This document shows positions 18,163 through 27,516 of a DNA stretch of 64,000 bases, piece by piece. This stretch comes from SB25 sp050180705. GTDB lineage: Bacteria > Bacteroidota > Bacteroidia > Bacteroidales > Tenuifilaceae. The first letter of the stretch is position 1, and the number at the start of each line of letters is the position of its first letter. The stretch covers positions 1 to 64,000 of the forward strand of contig JBFXDX010000014.1 in NCBI GenBank assembly GCA_050180705.1, read 5' to 3'. Position numbers and translations under genes: made by a program. The notes under the pieces were generated by a model. It was not told where the DNA came from. It searched no databases and was given only the letters and a program-made list of their open reading frames with translations.

Positions 18163-18588
18163 ATGCAATCTGTACAAATCGCCAATTTAAGTGAAATAAA
18201 TAAGGCTGCAGAAAAGATAATTAATGCCATATCAGAATATCGAATTGTTTGCTTTTACGGTGCAATGGGAGCTGGCAAAACAACTCTTATAAAATCGATC
18301 TGCGAATTACTGGGCGTTAAGGATAACGTTGCCAGCCCGACCTTTGCATTAATCAACGAATATCGAGATAAGAACAACTCACCTATCTACCATTTCGATT
18401 TTTACAGGATTAACAAGATAGAAGAAGTCTACGATTTTGGTTACGAGGAATACTTCTACGGTGATGCTGGAATTTGCCTAATAGAATGGCCCGAACTAAT
18501 AGAAGATATCCTTCCAGAAGATGGTGTTGTAAAATTAAAGATAACAGTAAACACCGATCAAACTCGCACCGTTGAAATTTGTATTTGA
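18163..18588 (+). CDS. tsaE: t6A synthesis ATPase TsaE
   Basis: 141 residues. The P-loop GAMGAGKTT is at residues 33-41, preceded by the short beta strand typical of TsaE. The family motifs SPTFALINEY and YHFDFYRI follow, then LIEWPELIED near the end. TsaE works with TsaB and TsaD in the N6-threonylcarbamoyladenosine modification of ANN-decoding tRNAs. The window also encodes a Sua5/TsaC-like enzyme at 25184, which makes the threonylcarbamoyl-AMP substrate. It follows porX by 16 nt and precedes ald. Confidence 0.97.
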   Translation: MQSVQIANLSEINKAAEKIINAISEYRIVCFYGAMGAGKTTLIKSICELLGVKDNVASPTFALINEYRDKNNSPIYHFDFYRINKIEEVYDFGYEEYFYGDAGICLIEWPELIEDILPEDGVVKLKITVNTDQTRTVEICI

Positions 18589-18651
18589 TATTTAAACCAA
18601 TTTGCCGGATATTCGTATCAATTAATTACCTTTAACTAATTAATTTCCAAA

Positions 18652-19872
18652 ATGGGACGCACTACATCACCTATACCTGAATTTCCTTACGCAAAGGGAT
18701 TACTTGTTCAAGAAGAACGACTTGAATACGGCAAAAAAAATAAAAAACTCATTATTGGTATCCCTAAAGAAGCAGACCCAACAGAAAGTAGAATTCCATT
18801 GACCCCTGAGGCTGTTGAAATGCTAGTGAATCAAGGGCACGAAATAATAATTGAAAAAGATGCCGGGGATCGAGCCAATTATTGCGATAAGGATTATAGC
18901 GAAAAGGGCGGACAAATTGTTAGAACACCGCAGGAGGTTTACCAAAGTGAAATTATACTGAAGGTTGCGCCTCTAATCCCTTCTGAGTTTGAGTATGTGA
19001 GAGAAAATCAGGTTTTGATATCATCGCTACACTTAAATAGTACAACTGGTGATTACTTGCGCAATTTGATTCAAAAAAAGGTTACAGCAATTGCGTTCGA
19101 AAGTATTAAAGATTCCGACGGTGATTATCCCGTTGTACGCTCAATGAGTTCGATAGCAGGTAGTACGTCCGTTTTAGTGGCAGCAGAATACCTTAGTAAT
19201 GTTAACAACGGGAAAGGTATAATGCTTGGTGGAATTTCGGGCATCACTCCAACCGAAGTTGTGATACTTGGTGCCGGTACGGCCGCAGAGTTTGCTGCAA
19301 GAGCCGCGCTAGGATTAGGTGCCACAGTTAAAGTTTTCGACGATTCTATTAAGCGACTAATGGAACTACAAAATCAACTGGGGCAACGCCTTTATACATC
19401 AATATTTCATCCGCAAATCCTAGAACGTGTTCTAAAAACGGCCGATGTTGTTATTGGCTCTCTATTGCCCGAGGAAACAAACCAACGCTTTATCATTCCC
19501 GAAGATCTAGTTATGCTCATGAAACGCGGATCGGTTATCATAGATTTAAGCATTGATAAAGGTGGTTGCTTCGAAACCTCGGAACTTCGCGACCATAATA
19601 ATCCATCGTTTATAAAACACAATGTCATTCACTACTGCGTCCCCAATATAACATCAAGAGTTGCCAGAACTGCTTCAATTGCCATGAGCAATGTTTTTGC
19701 CCCAATGCTTGGAATTCTTGGCGAGACAGGTGGTTTCAAGCATCAACTAAAGGATGATGCTGGACTCAGGCACGGGGTTTACGTCTATAACGGTATACTA
19801 ACTAACGATTATTTAGGACGACTATACAACCTTCCATCGCGAGATATAAATCTGCTGATGGCTGCATTCTAA
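18652..19872 (+). CDS. ald: Alanine dehydrogenase
   Basis: 406 residues. The N-terminal AlaDh/PNT domain includes KKLIIGIPKEADPTESRIPL and its substrate-binding Arg and Lys residues. The NAD-binding Rossmann motif is ILGAGTAAEFAARAALGLGA near residue 205. The enzyme interconverts L-alanine and pyruvate with NAD. The roughly 30-residue N-terminal extension before the usual start is common in Bacteroidota members. It is separated by 63 nt from tsaE and may be cotranscribed. It is convergent with the TonB-like gene, only 25 nt apart and without a clear terminator. Confidence 0.92.
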   Translation: MGRTTSPIPEFPYAKGLLVQEERLEYGKKNKKLIIGIPKEADPTESRIPLTPEAVEMLVNQGHEIIIEKDAGDRANYCDKDYSEKGGQIVRTPQEVYQSEIILKVAPLIPSEFEYVRENQVLISSLHLNSTTGDYLRNLIQKKVTAIAFESIKDSDGDYPVVRSMSSIAGSTSVLVAAEYLSNVNNGKGIMLGGISGITPTEVVILGAGTAAEFAARAALGLGATVKVFDDSIKRLMELQNQLGQRLYTSIFHPQILERVLKTADVVIGSLLPEETNQRFIIPEDLVMLMKRGSVIIDLSIDKGGCFETSELRDHNNPSFIKHNVIHYCVPNITSRVARTASIAMSNVFAPMLGILGETGGFKHQLKDDAGLRHGVYVYNGILTNDYLGRLYNLPSRDINLLMAAF

Positions 19873-19897
19873 AAAATCTTTTGGGAAAGAACAGGTC

Positions 19898-20674
19898 TTA
19901 CTGCTTTACAAACAAGTAAGTAATACTTCCTTTCTGCTTTAAACGGCCTGTTGAGGATGTAAACAAACTTCTCTTTGCTGCATCAATTGCAGCATCGTTT
20001 ATACACTCATCAGAAACAGAGTTAACCTTGTCGATATCGGCATTAACAACCCTTCCATCTGGTGCAACTTCAATATTGACCACAACCTGACCGCCTAACT
20101 CGCACATGTAGGATGGAATTGGCAAACGAATTGCCTTTCGACCTTCTAAATAGTATGATGCAACGGTTGGCCCCTTATACTGATTTTTTTTCTGCTCAGG
20201 AATATTTTTCTCTGGCGTATTAGGAATAATCCCTTCAGGGCTTTTCTGCGCTTCTTCGTATAGTTGCTTGTTATTCTGCATTTGCTCTTTTAACCTATTG
20301 GCCTCGTTGTAAAGCTCATCGGCATCAATATTTTTCTCATCGCTTAAACCAGGATTCAAATCCTTTTCGGAAGCATCAACTGCATAATTTTTAATCGCTT
20401 CCGACTCAAAGTCGGGATTCGTTACATCCTTAGGAAGTAGAACCGTTTTTTGCAAAACCTCATCTTTTTCCTCCTTTGGTTGTTCAAACTCCATTTCGAT
20501 GGTTGAGCCATAATACTCCTTCCGGGTCTCTATCTTGGAAAATAGAATAGCAATAAGAACAAGCAGATGAAAAATTATTGTAGAGAGTATTCCTACTTTA
20601 TGATCACTCCAAGCATCATATACCGATTGAATAAATCGCTCAATACCGAGACTCATTTTATCAGCAGCCTTCAT
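19898..20674 (-). CDS. TonB-family energy transducer protein
   Basis: 258 residues. A short cytoplasmic N-terminus is followed by one membrane segment (about 29-46, LSTIIFHLLVLIAILFS), a periplasmic linker rich in E, K, N and P, and a C-terminal domain with the TonB core pattern (GGQVVVNIEVAPDGRVVNAD). The linker is less proline-rich than classic TonB and no exbB/exbD are adjacent, so it could be a TonB-like protein of other function. A TATATTTG box lies at 20692-20699. Confidence 0.8.
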   Translation of the reverse strand: MKAADKMSLGIERFIQSVYDAWSDHKVGILSTIIFHLLVLIAILFSKIETRKEYYGSTIEMEFEQPKEEKDEVLQKTVLLPKDVTNPDFESEAIKNYAVDASEKDLNPGLSDEKNIDADELYNEANRLKEQMQNNKQLYEEAQKSPEGIIPNTPEKNIPEQKKNQYKGPTVASYYLEGRKAIRLPIPSYMCELGGQVVVNIEVAPDGRVVNADIDKVNSVSDECINDAAIDAAKRSLFTSSTGRLKQKGSITYLFVKQ

Positions 20675-20691
20675 CCATAAAATTTAAAATA

Positions 20692-20699
20692 CAAATATA
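20692..20699 (-). promoter_or_regulatory. -7 box (TATATTTG) of the TonB-like gene
   Basis: A perfect TAnnTTTG on the minus strand, 17 nt upstream of the ATG. A TTTG at 20715-20718 is 15 nt upstream, slightly short of the usual spacing. Confidence 0.5.
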
Positions 20700-20819
20700 T
20701 TACTTTGCATCCTACAAAAAACAGTTTTAACAATAAACACAAGATATCGATATTCATTAAATATCAGGACATAATATAAAAAAATCATACTACTAGTTAG
20801 TTAATATATTAAAAAAGTG

Positions 20820-20827
20820 TACCTTTG
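20820..20827 (+). promoter_or_regulatory. -7 box (TACCTTTG) of rpsP-rimM
   Basis: A perfect TAnnTTTG, followed by GC, 44 nt before the rpsP ATG. No obvious -33 TTG was found. Confidence 0.6.
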
Positions 20828-20871
20828 CCGGGCAAATAAAGAATGTAGGTTTAACTAAAAAAAGCGTAAGT

Positions 20872-21405
20872 ATGCCTGTAAAAATCAGACTAAGCCGTCA
20901 TGGTAGGAAAAGACTTCCCTACTACCACATTGTGGTGGCGGATAGCAGGGCGCCACGAGATGGCAGATTCATTGAAAGGATTGGTTCATACAATCCAACT
21001 ACTAATCCTGCTACTATTGAATTAAATTTTGATAGGGCATTAGATTGGCTGCAAAAAGGCGCTCAACCTACCGACACCTGTAGGGCTATCCTTTCGTACA
21101 AGGGTGTTTTAATTAAGAAACATTTGCTTGATGGCGTTCGCAAAGGTGCTATTACCTTGGAAACTGCTGAAGCAAAATTCCAAACATGGATGACAGAGAA
21201 AGATGCTAAAGTAAAAGCTAAAGTTGACTCTCTGGATCAAAGCAAACGCGATGCTATGAAGCAACGTCTTGATGCTGAATCTAAAGTACGCGAAACTCGT
21301 GCTCAAGAAATAGCAAAAAAACGTGCTGAAATGGCTGCTAAAGAAGCAGAAGCTCCTGCTGAAACTGCCGAAGAAAATACTGAGGCTGAAAACACTGAAG
21401 CATAG
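20872..21405 (+). CDS. rpsP: 30S ribosomal protein S16 with C-terminal tail
   Basis: 177 residues. Residues 1-80 are canonical S16 (MPVKIRLSRHGRKRLPYYHI, then RDGRFIERIGSYNP). The remaining roughly 95 residues form a Lys/Glu/Ala-rich helical and then acidic tail ending in AENTEA repeats; such extensions are usual in Bacteroidota S16. It is the first gene of the rpsP-rimM operon, as in many bacteria, where both serve 30S assembly. Confidence 0.98.
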   Translation: MPVKIRLSRHGRKRLPYYHIVVADSRAPRDGRFIERIGSYNPTTNPATIELNFDRALDWLQKGAQPTDTCRAILSYKGVLIKKHLLDGVRKGAITLETAEAKFQTWMTEKDAKVKAKVDSLDQSKRDAMKQRLDAESKVRETRAQEIAKKRAEMAAKEAEAPAETAEENTEAENTEA

Positions 21406-21412
21406 CATTGGC

Positions 21413-21937
21413 ATGAACTATGCCGGTTTTATTGAAATAGGTTATATTCAAAGAACTCATGGCATAAAGGGTGAAGTTCAAGCAATTTTGGACGATTCAC
21501 TAAATGTAAATCTGCAAGAACTTGAATCGGTATTCGTTGAAATAGACGGAATACCGATTCCTTTTTTTATTACCTCCACAAAACAAAAGAACGACGATAA
21601 AACTATCATTAAATTCGATGATATTGATGACCTTCACTCGGCTGATGAGCTCGTCGGACATAAATTGACACTTCCATCCGATCAAATTGAGGAAGATGAC
21701 GATCTACAACTCAAGGATCTAATTGGATACACAATAATTTCAGCCAACAACCAAGTTGTCGGAATCATCAAACGATACGAAGAGTTCAACCTAAACTCAA
21801 TATACTACGTCGAAACACCAAAAGGGGAAATTATTATTCCAGCCGTAGAAGACTTAATAATTGAAGTAGATGTAGATGAAAAAACAGTCCTAATGGAAAT
21901 ACCTGAAGGATTACTTGATATTTACTCCGAAGGATAA
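21413..21937 (+). CDS. rimM: Ribosome maturation factor RimM
   Basis: 174 residues from the ATG at 21413, 7 nt after the rpsP stop. The N-terminal domain has IGYIQRTHGIKGEVQA, and the PRC-barrel-like C-terminal domain has LIGYTIISANNQVVGII and IPAVEDLIIEVDVDEKTV. RimM binds S19 and assists 30S head maturation. Its 3' end overlaps the convergent thioesterase gene by 27 bp, so no terminator separates them. Confidence 0.95.
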   Translation: MNYAGFIEIGYIQRTHGIKGEVQAILDDSLNVNLQELESVFVEIDGIPIPFFITSTKQKNDDKTIIKFDDIDDLHSADELVGHKLTLPSDQIEEDDDLQLKDLIGYTIISANNQVVGIIKRYEEFNLNSIYYVETPKGEIIIPAVEDLIIEVDVDEKTVLMEIPEGLLDIYSEG

Positions 21938-22363
21938 ATCCTTTTCAAACTCAGCAATCTGCTTACGCCACTTATCGGGAACCGGCAATGTTTTACCGCT
22001 TGAATTGCTAAAATTAACCATCACAGCCTTACTTGTCGACGACACTTCTCCCTTGGTATGGTTATAAATCTCCTGTGTCATCTTTATGCTTTTATTACCA
22101 ACCTCAAAGATTTTACTCCGCACTTCAATCTTATCAAAAAGTCTTATTGGCAACAAAAACTCGATGGAGATACTAGCAAGAACAGGCCCTTCTACATCCC
22201 AATTCATATGTTCCTTAAGCACATCCTCAAAATACGATAGCCGACCTAAATCGTAATACTGCTGATAAACGGAGTTTGTAACATGCTCTAGCTGATCAAT
22301 ATCGTTAAACCGAATTTGAATTGGAGTATAATGATAAAAACTATGCGGTTTGTGAATGGTCAT
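21911..22363 (-). CDS. Hot-dog acyl-CoA thioesterase
   Basis: 150 residues from the ATG at 22361-22363; earlier starts lie inside the upstream gene. The hot-dog fold signature RFNDIDQLEHVTNSVYQQYY places the catalytic Asp and His region near residues 19-25, as in the YbgC/FcbC 4-hydroxybenzoyl-CoA thioesterase group. The exact acyl-CoA is unknown. It overlaps the 3' end of the upstream dehydratase gene by 23 nt, suggesting translational coupling, and overlaps rimM tail to tail. Confidence 0.88.
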   Translation of the reverse strand: MTIHKPHSFYHYTPIQIRFNDIDQLEHVTNSVYQQYYDLGRLSYFEDVLKEHMNWDVEGPVLASISIEFLLPIRLFDKIEVRSKIFEVGNKSIKMTQEIYNHTKGEVSSTSKAVMVNFSNSSGKTLPVPDKWRKQIAEFEKDLSFGVNIK

Positions 22364-24245
22364 GCGCTTCGAATGTTTTATGACGATCAATATCCTCGTA
22401 GATAGAGTTTTTACTAATAAACTCAGGAACAATATCCTTCATTAAAGTTACCAACCTAAAATTATTATGGCTGGGAAGAAGATTAATCAACTCATCTATT
22501 TTGGAAAACACTACCTGAGGTTTATAATCCTGCACCATCGCAATCATAATCTTAGGATGATATGTCGGAATAGTATTTTCTTTATTATTTAGCAATTCTT
22601 CATACAATTTTTCGCCAGGGCGAAGACCTGTGAAGTTGATTTGAATATCCTTACCCAAGGTCAATCCCGATAATTTTATCATCTTCTTTGCCAAATCGAG
22701 AATCTTTACAGATTTCCCCATGTCAAATATAAAAATTTCCCCACCCTGTCCCATCGATCCTGCTTCAAGCACTAACTGACAAGCCTCAGGAATAGTCATA
22801 AAGAAACGGGTTACCTCAGGATGAGTAATTGTAACAGGTCCTCCCTGTTCAATTTGCTTATGGAAACGAGGAATAACCGATCCGTTTGAGCCTAAAACAT
22901 TTCCAAAACGAGTAGTAATAAAATTCGTTGCTGCTGTTTTGTTTAATGTTTGAGTGTAAATCTCAGCAATACGCTTACTTGCACCCATTATGTTTGTAGG
23001 GTTTACAGCCTTATCCGTCGAGATCATGACAAACTTCTCTACACCATAGGCTACTGCAGTATCCGCAATCAACTTTGTACCATTAATATTATTAAAAACA
23101 GCCTCCGATGGGTTATTCTCCATCATAGGAACATGCTTATATGCTGCAGCATGGAATACCACATTTGGCCTATATACATCAAAAAGTTTCTTAACTCTAT
23201 AGGTGTTTGTTATGCTTCCAATAACTATTTCAAACTCATAAAAGTGTAATGCCTCCTTGAGTTCTAACTCTAAATCGTAAAGAGGTGATTCTGCCTGATC
23301 GAAAAGGATAATCTTTTTAGGATAAAACTTGGCAATTTGACGGACCATTTCGCTACCAATAGAACCAGCAGCTCCTGTAACCAATACTGTTTTTCCCTTG
23401 ATATATGATTGGATTCTCTTTTTATCTAACACGATAGGAGGTCGCTCTAGCAAATCCTCAATTTTAACACTCTTGATTTGATTTAGATTTAGTTCACCGT
23501 TGATCCATTCCGAAGCATCGGGAATAGCCTGTACTTTAACATTATAATTGAGGCATTTCTCAATTATCTTGGCCTTCTTGTTAGGATCAATACTCTTCTG
23601 TGCTATAATAACCTTAGAAACTTCATATTTTTGAAGCAAAAAATCTAACTTATAAGTATTGTAAATATCGATATCCTCTATTTTTTTCCCTTCCTGCTGA
23701 TTGTAAGGATCAATAAAAGCAACAACACGGATATTTGAAATAGTATCTCTATCAATCGCGCGTTTTGCAGCAGCAGCAGCCTGCTCAGTTCCAACAACGA
23801 TGATATTATCTTTATCTATATCAGTATTCTTAATCGTATAATAAACAGCTTTATAAAAAAGGCGTGAGCCAACCAATATAATTGTTGTAATAAAATAATC
23901 AATAAGTAGTATAGAGTTTGGAATAAGGAATTGCTGAGTTCCAGAATAATTTATGAAATTAATAAAGAATAATATTACCGTACTTGTAGAAACTACCATA
24001 AAGATTCGTTCAGCATCTTTAGCACTGGTATAACGAATGAGTCCAGCATACGAACGGAACGCAACAAAACTTATAGCCCTTATAAACAAAATCAATGGGG
24101 CAATCATTTTAAGGCTCTGCATCTGCTCAACTCCTATTCTAAACTCGAATCGAATTAAAAAGGAAAGAACAATTGATACCAAACAAATTATCAAATCAAT
24201 GGTAAATACAATCCACCGTGGTGTGTGTTTTATTGGTGCTGTCAT
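22341..24245 (-). CDS. Membrane-bound nucleotide-sugar 4,6-dehydratase (CapD/WbpM type)
   Basis: 634 residues. Four hydrophobic segments lie in the first about 130 residues, followed by a CoA-binding-like Rossmann domain (NIIVVGTEQAAAAAKRAI) and the SDR domain starting KTVLVTGAAGSIGSEMVRQI. The catalytic triad has the family-typical Met in place of Tyr: ISTDKAVNPTNIMGASKR (Ser/Thr, Met, Lys). Members such as WbpM, PglF and FlaA1-like enzymes convert UDP-GlcNAc to a 4-keto-6-deoxy sugar at the inner membrane for capsule or O-antigen synthesis. It lies about 3 kb from the glycan cluster on the same strand. Confidence 0.92.
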   Translation of the reverse strand: MTAPIKHTPRWIVFTIDLIICLVSIVLSFLIRFEFRIGVEQMQSLKMIAPLILFIRAISFVAFRSYAGLIRYTSAKDAERIFMVVSTSTVILFFINFINYSGTQQFLIPNSILLIDYFITTIILVGSRLFYKAVYYTIKNTDIDKDNIIVVGTEQAAAAAKRAIDRDTISNIRVVAFIDPYNQQEGKKIEDIDIYNTYKLDFLLQKYEVSKVIIAQKSIDPNKKAKIIEKCLNYNVKVQAIPDASEWINGELNLNQIKSVKIEDLLERPPIVLDKKRIQSYIKGKTVLVTGAAGSIGSEMVRQIAKFYPKKIILFDQAESPLYDLELELKEALHFYEFEIVIGSITNTYRVKKLFDVYRPNVVFHAAAYKHVPMMENNPSEAVFNNINGTKLIADTAVAYGVEKFVMISTDKAVNPTNIMGASKRIAEIYTQTLNKTAATNFITTRFGNVLGSNGSVIPRFHKQIEQGGPVTITHPEVTRFFMTIPEACQLVLEAGSMGQGGEIFIFDMGKSVKILDLAKKMIKLSGLTLGKDIQINFTGLRPGEKLYEELLNNKENTIPTYHPKIMIAMVQDYKPQVVFSKIDELINLLPSHNNFRLVTLMKDIVPEFISKNSIYEDIDRHKTFEAHDHSQTA

Positions 24246-24432
24246 ATATAATTTTGAATACTATATAAGTGATTTAATAAGTAGCATTAACAAAATTTAA
24301 GGTACAATAAATATACCGAATATTCAACCAAGAAAAAATATTCTAAAGTAAAATGATGCCTTATGCAACAAAATTACAACAAATAAAGTCATTTATCTAA
24401 ACTTAATTTTTATTTAACTAAAACTACAAATT

Positions 24433-25134
24433 ATGAAACGAATACTTTATAGCGCACTGGCAACAGCCCTAACAGTTATTACGCTTACTACTAAAGCACA
24501 AAACGTCACCACCGTAGATGCAAAAGACTTCTGCGGTATCGCTAATAGCATTTCAGCCAATGTTAATTTTTATCAGGATGCTAATTATAAAGTTGAGGTA
24601 ATTGCTCCTCAAAATGTGATTGATGAACTTAATATTTTCGTAGAAGACGGTATTCTCAAACTAAAAAAGAAAAATAATCATTTTAACTGGTCTTCATCAG
24701 ATAAAGTTGTTGTTAATGTTTGGGCACCAAAATACAACTCTCTTTCGTTAAATGGATCCGGTGATTTCTTAGCAAAGACAAATATTTCAACACAAGATTT
24801 GTCCATAAAAATAAACGGCAGCGGAGATGTAAAAATTGAATCGTTAAAAGTAAACTCGCTATCAATCAAATCTAATGGTTCTGGAGATGTTTCCATTGCA
24901 GGAACTGACATTGCTGAAAGTGGAGAATTTAGTATTAATGGATCTGGCGATGTAGATGCAAATAAACTATCATTCAAAAAAATCGCAGCCCATGTTAATG
25001 GTTCTGGAGATATTAAGGCTTGGGCTACTGATGAATTTCAAGCAAAAATAGTTGGCAGTGGCGATATTGAAATTAAGGGAAATCCCACAATCGATGCAAA
25101 AGTTGTTGGTTCTGGCAGCATTAAAAAGAAATAG
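24433..25134 (+). CDS. Secreted GIN-domain (DUF2807) protein
   Basis: 233 residues with a signal peptide (MKRILYSALATALTVITLTTKA). The rest is one GIN domain, a right-handed beta-helix recognisable by seven turns bearing the pattern [V/I/L]-x-N-G-S-G-D (LNGSGDF, INGSGDV, SNGSGDV and so on) spaced about 18-20 residues apart. These are abundant in Bacteroidota and their role is unknown; some are linked to polysaccharide or adhesion. It is transcribed alone, divergent from the dehydratase gene. Confidence 0.92.
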   Translation: MKRILYSALATALTVITLTTKAQNVTTVDAKDFCGIANSISANVNFYQDANYKVEVIAPQNVIDELNIFVEDGILKLKKKNNHFNWSSSDKVVVNVWAPKYNSLSLNGSGDFLAKTNISTQDLSIKINGSGDVKIESLKVNSLSIKSNGSGDVSIAGTDIAESGEFSINGSGDVDANKLSFKKIAAHVNGSGDIKAWATDEFQAKIVGSGDIEIKGNPTIDAKVVGSGSIKKK

Positions 25135-25150
25135 TACTCTTTGTCTGAAT

Positions 25151-25180
25151 AAAAAAGAAGATCCGATGATCTCCTTTTTT
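25151..25180. terminator. Bidirectional terminator between convergent genes
   Basis: A6-GAAGATC, loop CGAT, GATCTCC-T6: about 12 bp with one mismatch. It lies 16 nt after the GIN-gene stop and just before the end of the convergent sua5-like gene. Confidence 0.75.
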
Positions 25181-25183
25181 ATT

Positions 25184-25756
25184 TTACTCCCGAATAACCT
25201 TAATAACACCGCCATCTCCGACGGATATAATACTTGATGGTTTATCGGAAATGGGGGCAAAATATATCTCTGGCACAATAAAATCAACGCCTTGTTTTAT
25301 CTCATCAGCAATTCCGCTGAAGTCCTTAGAGAAAGGCCGTCCCGAAATATTGGCTGACGTAGACACAATAGGCTTTCCAAACCGTTGAATCACCCTCTGA
25401 CAAAAATCGTGATTTACAACCCTTATACCAACACTCCCGTCGTGTGCCACAAGATTTAGTGCAAGATTTTTTGCCTTCTGAAATATTACCGTTAATGGTT
25501 TATCGGCCAACTCTATTAAATCCCAAGCTATTTCTGGCACATCATTAACATATGAGGGAATTCTGCCCGATACATCAACCAAAACAATCATGCTCTTACT
25601 ATCGTCACGCCGTTTTAGTTTGTATATTTTATCGACAGCTGCAGGATTTGTTGCATCGCAACCTATACCCCAAATTGTATCGGTTGGGTATAGAATTATT
25701 CCACCGGAGCGTAAAACCTCAACGGCTTTTTGAATATCTTCTGTGTTGATAAGCAT
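25184..25756 (-). CDS. Sua5/YrdC threonylcarbamoyl-AMP synthase
   Basis: 190 residues from the ATG at 25754-25756, which sits 1 nt after the stop of the upstream gene. The fold is a single YrdC domain: GGIILYPTDTIWGIGCD near residues 18-34, KLKRRDDSKSM (the KxR...SK nucleotide motif) and TSANISGRPFSKDF. It makes L-threonylcarbamoyladenylate from Thr, bicarbonate and ATP for t6A. The C-terminal Sua5 domain is absent, as in TsaC-type enzymes. It is cotranscribed with the glycan cluster, apparently by chance of position. Confidence 0.93.
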   Translation of the reverse strand: MLINTEDIQKAVEVLRSGGIILYPTDTIWGIGCDATNPAAVDKIYKLKRRDDSKSMIVLVDVSGRIPSYVNDVPEIAWDLIELADKPLTVIFQKAKNLALNLVAHDGSVGIRVVNHDFCQRVIQRFGKPIVSTSANISGRPFSKDFSGIADEIKQGVDFIVPEIYFAPISDKPSSIISVGDGGVIKVIRE

Positions 25757-25757
25757 A

Positions 25758-26807
25758 CTATGATTTAGGTTCGGAACCAAACATTTTATTCATTAAGTAA
25801 CGGCGATAGATATTCATTTTGCGTCGAGCAGGAATGCCATTTTTCTCTATATAATCTTCTACAGCAGCAATCATCCTTGCCGAAGATTTTCCATCGGAGT
25901 AAGGATGGTACTGTTCGATAGTATCCCGACGAATATCCTTATAATTATCCTTTTCGATTTCCTCCATCAATGCATCGTGAAGCAAATCGCTACTGGAAAT
26001 ATCGCGCCAGTTAATATTTGCCGATTTAGAATTAACTGTTACTACAGGTTTATTCAACAATACAAACTCATAAACAACCGACGAGGTATCGCTTATCATG
26101 ATATCACACATGACAAGATATTTCAGAATATTCCTATCGTCAACAACCTTTACATTTGAACGAGTTGAAGCCAATTGTCTATACTCCTCGGCAACCTGTG
26201 CATTCATTAAATCGTGAAATTTAATGAGGATGAATACGTCCTCACTATCGGCTATTTCGAAGATTTTGTCCTTTGCCTCAACCGAACAGGTTAACGATGG
26301 CGAAAATGTTGGTGCATAAAGCACCAAAGTTTTCTTTCCGCTACTTTCCAGCAAGGAACTTCTCTCCAACAAATAACTTTCATGGTTCGAGAACAGCGTG
26401 TCCAACTTGCACCAGCCAGTTTCAACAACATCAAAATCGCCATGACTAGAAGCTAACTGCCTAAACCGATTGGTAAAGTATGGCCCTTGAGTTAAATATA
26501 AATCGAAATAGTTTCTAATTCTAAAATGCCCCTTCTTCTCCCCTGCCAATCCATGGAATATTTGAACTTTTACACCATGCAAATAATGAGGAACCTCATT
26601 TCCAGGAACAAAAATTGCATCGCTTTTAAATTTATACAACTCTGCAATCGAATTGGTAAATTCAACATCACTTAAAAATGGGCAATTACCTTTAATTCTA
26701 TCGGGAATATACCATAAAACCTGATGACCGAATTTTATCAACTCATCGTGCAATGGTTTCATTATCCCAAAAGCATAAGGATTGATGCAGAAAAGTATTG
26801 CTTTCAC
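25758..26807 (-). CDS. CDP-glycerol glycerophosphotransferase-like protein
   Basis: 349 residues. The family hallmarks are VQIFHGLAGEKKG (about residues 81-93), TLVLYAPTFSPS and SDTSSVVYEFVLLNKPVV. The last matches the SDYSSv-type nucleotide-binding segment of TagB/TagF. Such enzymes transfer glycerol or ribitol phosphate from a CDP-polyol to a glycan or lipid carrier. The N-terminal half is short compared with TagF, so it may add a single unit. It is paired with the nucleotidyltransferase upstream. Confidence 0.85.
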   Translation of the reverse strand: MKAILFCINPYAFGIMKPLHDELIKFGHQVLWYIPDRIKGNCPFLSDVEFTNSIAELYKFKSDAIFVPGNEVPHYLHGVKVQIFHGLAGEKKGHFRIRNYFDLYLTQGPYFTNRFRQLASSHGDFDVVETGWCKLDTLFSNHESYLLERSSLLESSGKKTLVLYAPTFSPSLTCSVEAKDKIFEIADSEDVFILIKFHDLMNAQVAEEYRQLASTRSNVKVVDDRNILKYLVMCDIMISDTSSVVYEFVLLNKPVVTVNSKSANINWRDISSSDLLHDALMEEIEKDNYKDIRRDTIEQYHPYSDGKSSARMIAAVEDYIEKNGIPARRKMNIYRRYLMNKMFGSEPKS

Positions 26808-26810
26808 CTC

Positions 26811-27500
26811 TTACTTATTGAATAGTTTATTGGCATTCTCAAGATCTTCCTTGAAATCGATCTCCACACAACGATGATCAGAAATATCTATAGGTAGTAT
26901 TTTGATTCCATCCTTTTCGATTGCCAGTTCAAGTCCACGCTCAAAGTAATCGTTATCGGCACACTCCTCAAGTCTGCTAATGAAAAACTTTATATCGTTA
27001 CTCGATATAAAGTTAATTCCAACAGCCTCTCCCTTAGCATCAACAACCTTCTTCGATATCTCCCTTATAAAATTATTACCATCGAGATTATACTTTACCT
27101 CTTCCTCGCCAACAGCACTATTGTTAACACACACAAATGATTGGTTCTTCTCTACTAATGGTTTTAACCGACTAAGTATCTCGGAATCGAAAACAACATC
27201 ACCGTTCAACCAAAGCACAGAGTTATTTTTGTACTTTTTCATCGCTTTAAGCAAACTTTTCGAAGTATTTGTGGTATCGAAATTTTGGTTATAAATGTAG
27301 GTTAAGTCGGGAAAATGCTCCATTATGATATCCTTCTTAAAACCAACAACAATATTGATATCATCGGCATCGAAGTATTTCGATAAATTTTCGGTCTGCT
27401 GCTGCATGATCGATTTTCCTGACTTAAGAATTGTTAAGGTTTTAGGGAGCGGATTTCCCAATCTAGAACCTATTCCTGCTGCAAGAATTACAATTTTCAT
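26811..27500 (-). CDS. LicC/RmlA-type nucleotidyltransferase
   Basis: 229 residues from the ATG at 27498-27500. The NTP-binding loop is at the N-terminus (MKIVILAAGIGSRLGNPLPK), with metal-binding LNGDVVFD near residue 104 and the C-terminal VEIDFKEDLENA seen in phosphocholine cytidylyltransferase-like enzymes. It probably charges a phospho-alcohol or sugar phosphate with CTP or another NTP. The gene ends 3 nt before the glycerophosphotransferase-like gene, suggesting that it supplies that enzyme's donor (inference). Confidence 0.85.
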   Translation of the reverse strand: MKIVILAAGIGSRLGNPLPKTLTILKSGKSIMQQQTENLSKYFDADDINIVVGFKKDIIMEHFPDLTYIYNQNFDTTNTSKSLLKAMKKYKNNSVLWLNGDVVFDSEILSRLKPLVEKNQSFVCVNNSAVGEEEVKYNLDGNNFIREISKKVVDAKGEAVGINFISSNDIKFFISRLEECADNDYFERGLELAIEKDGIKILPIDISDHRCVEIDFKEDLENANKLFNK

Positions 27501-27516
27501 GATTTTGCAATTATAA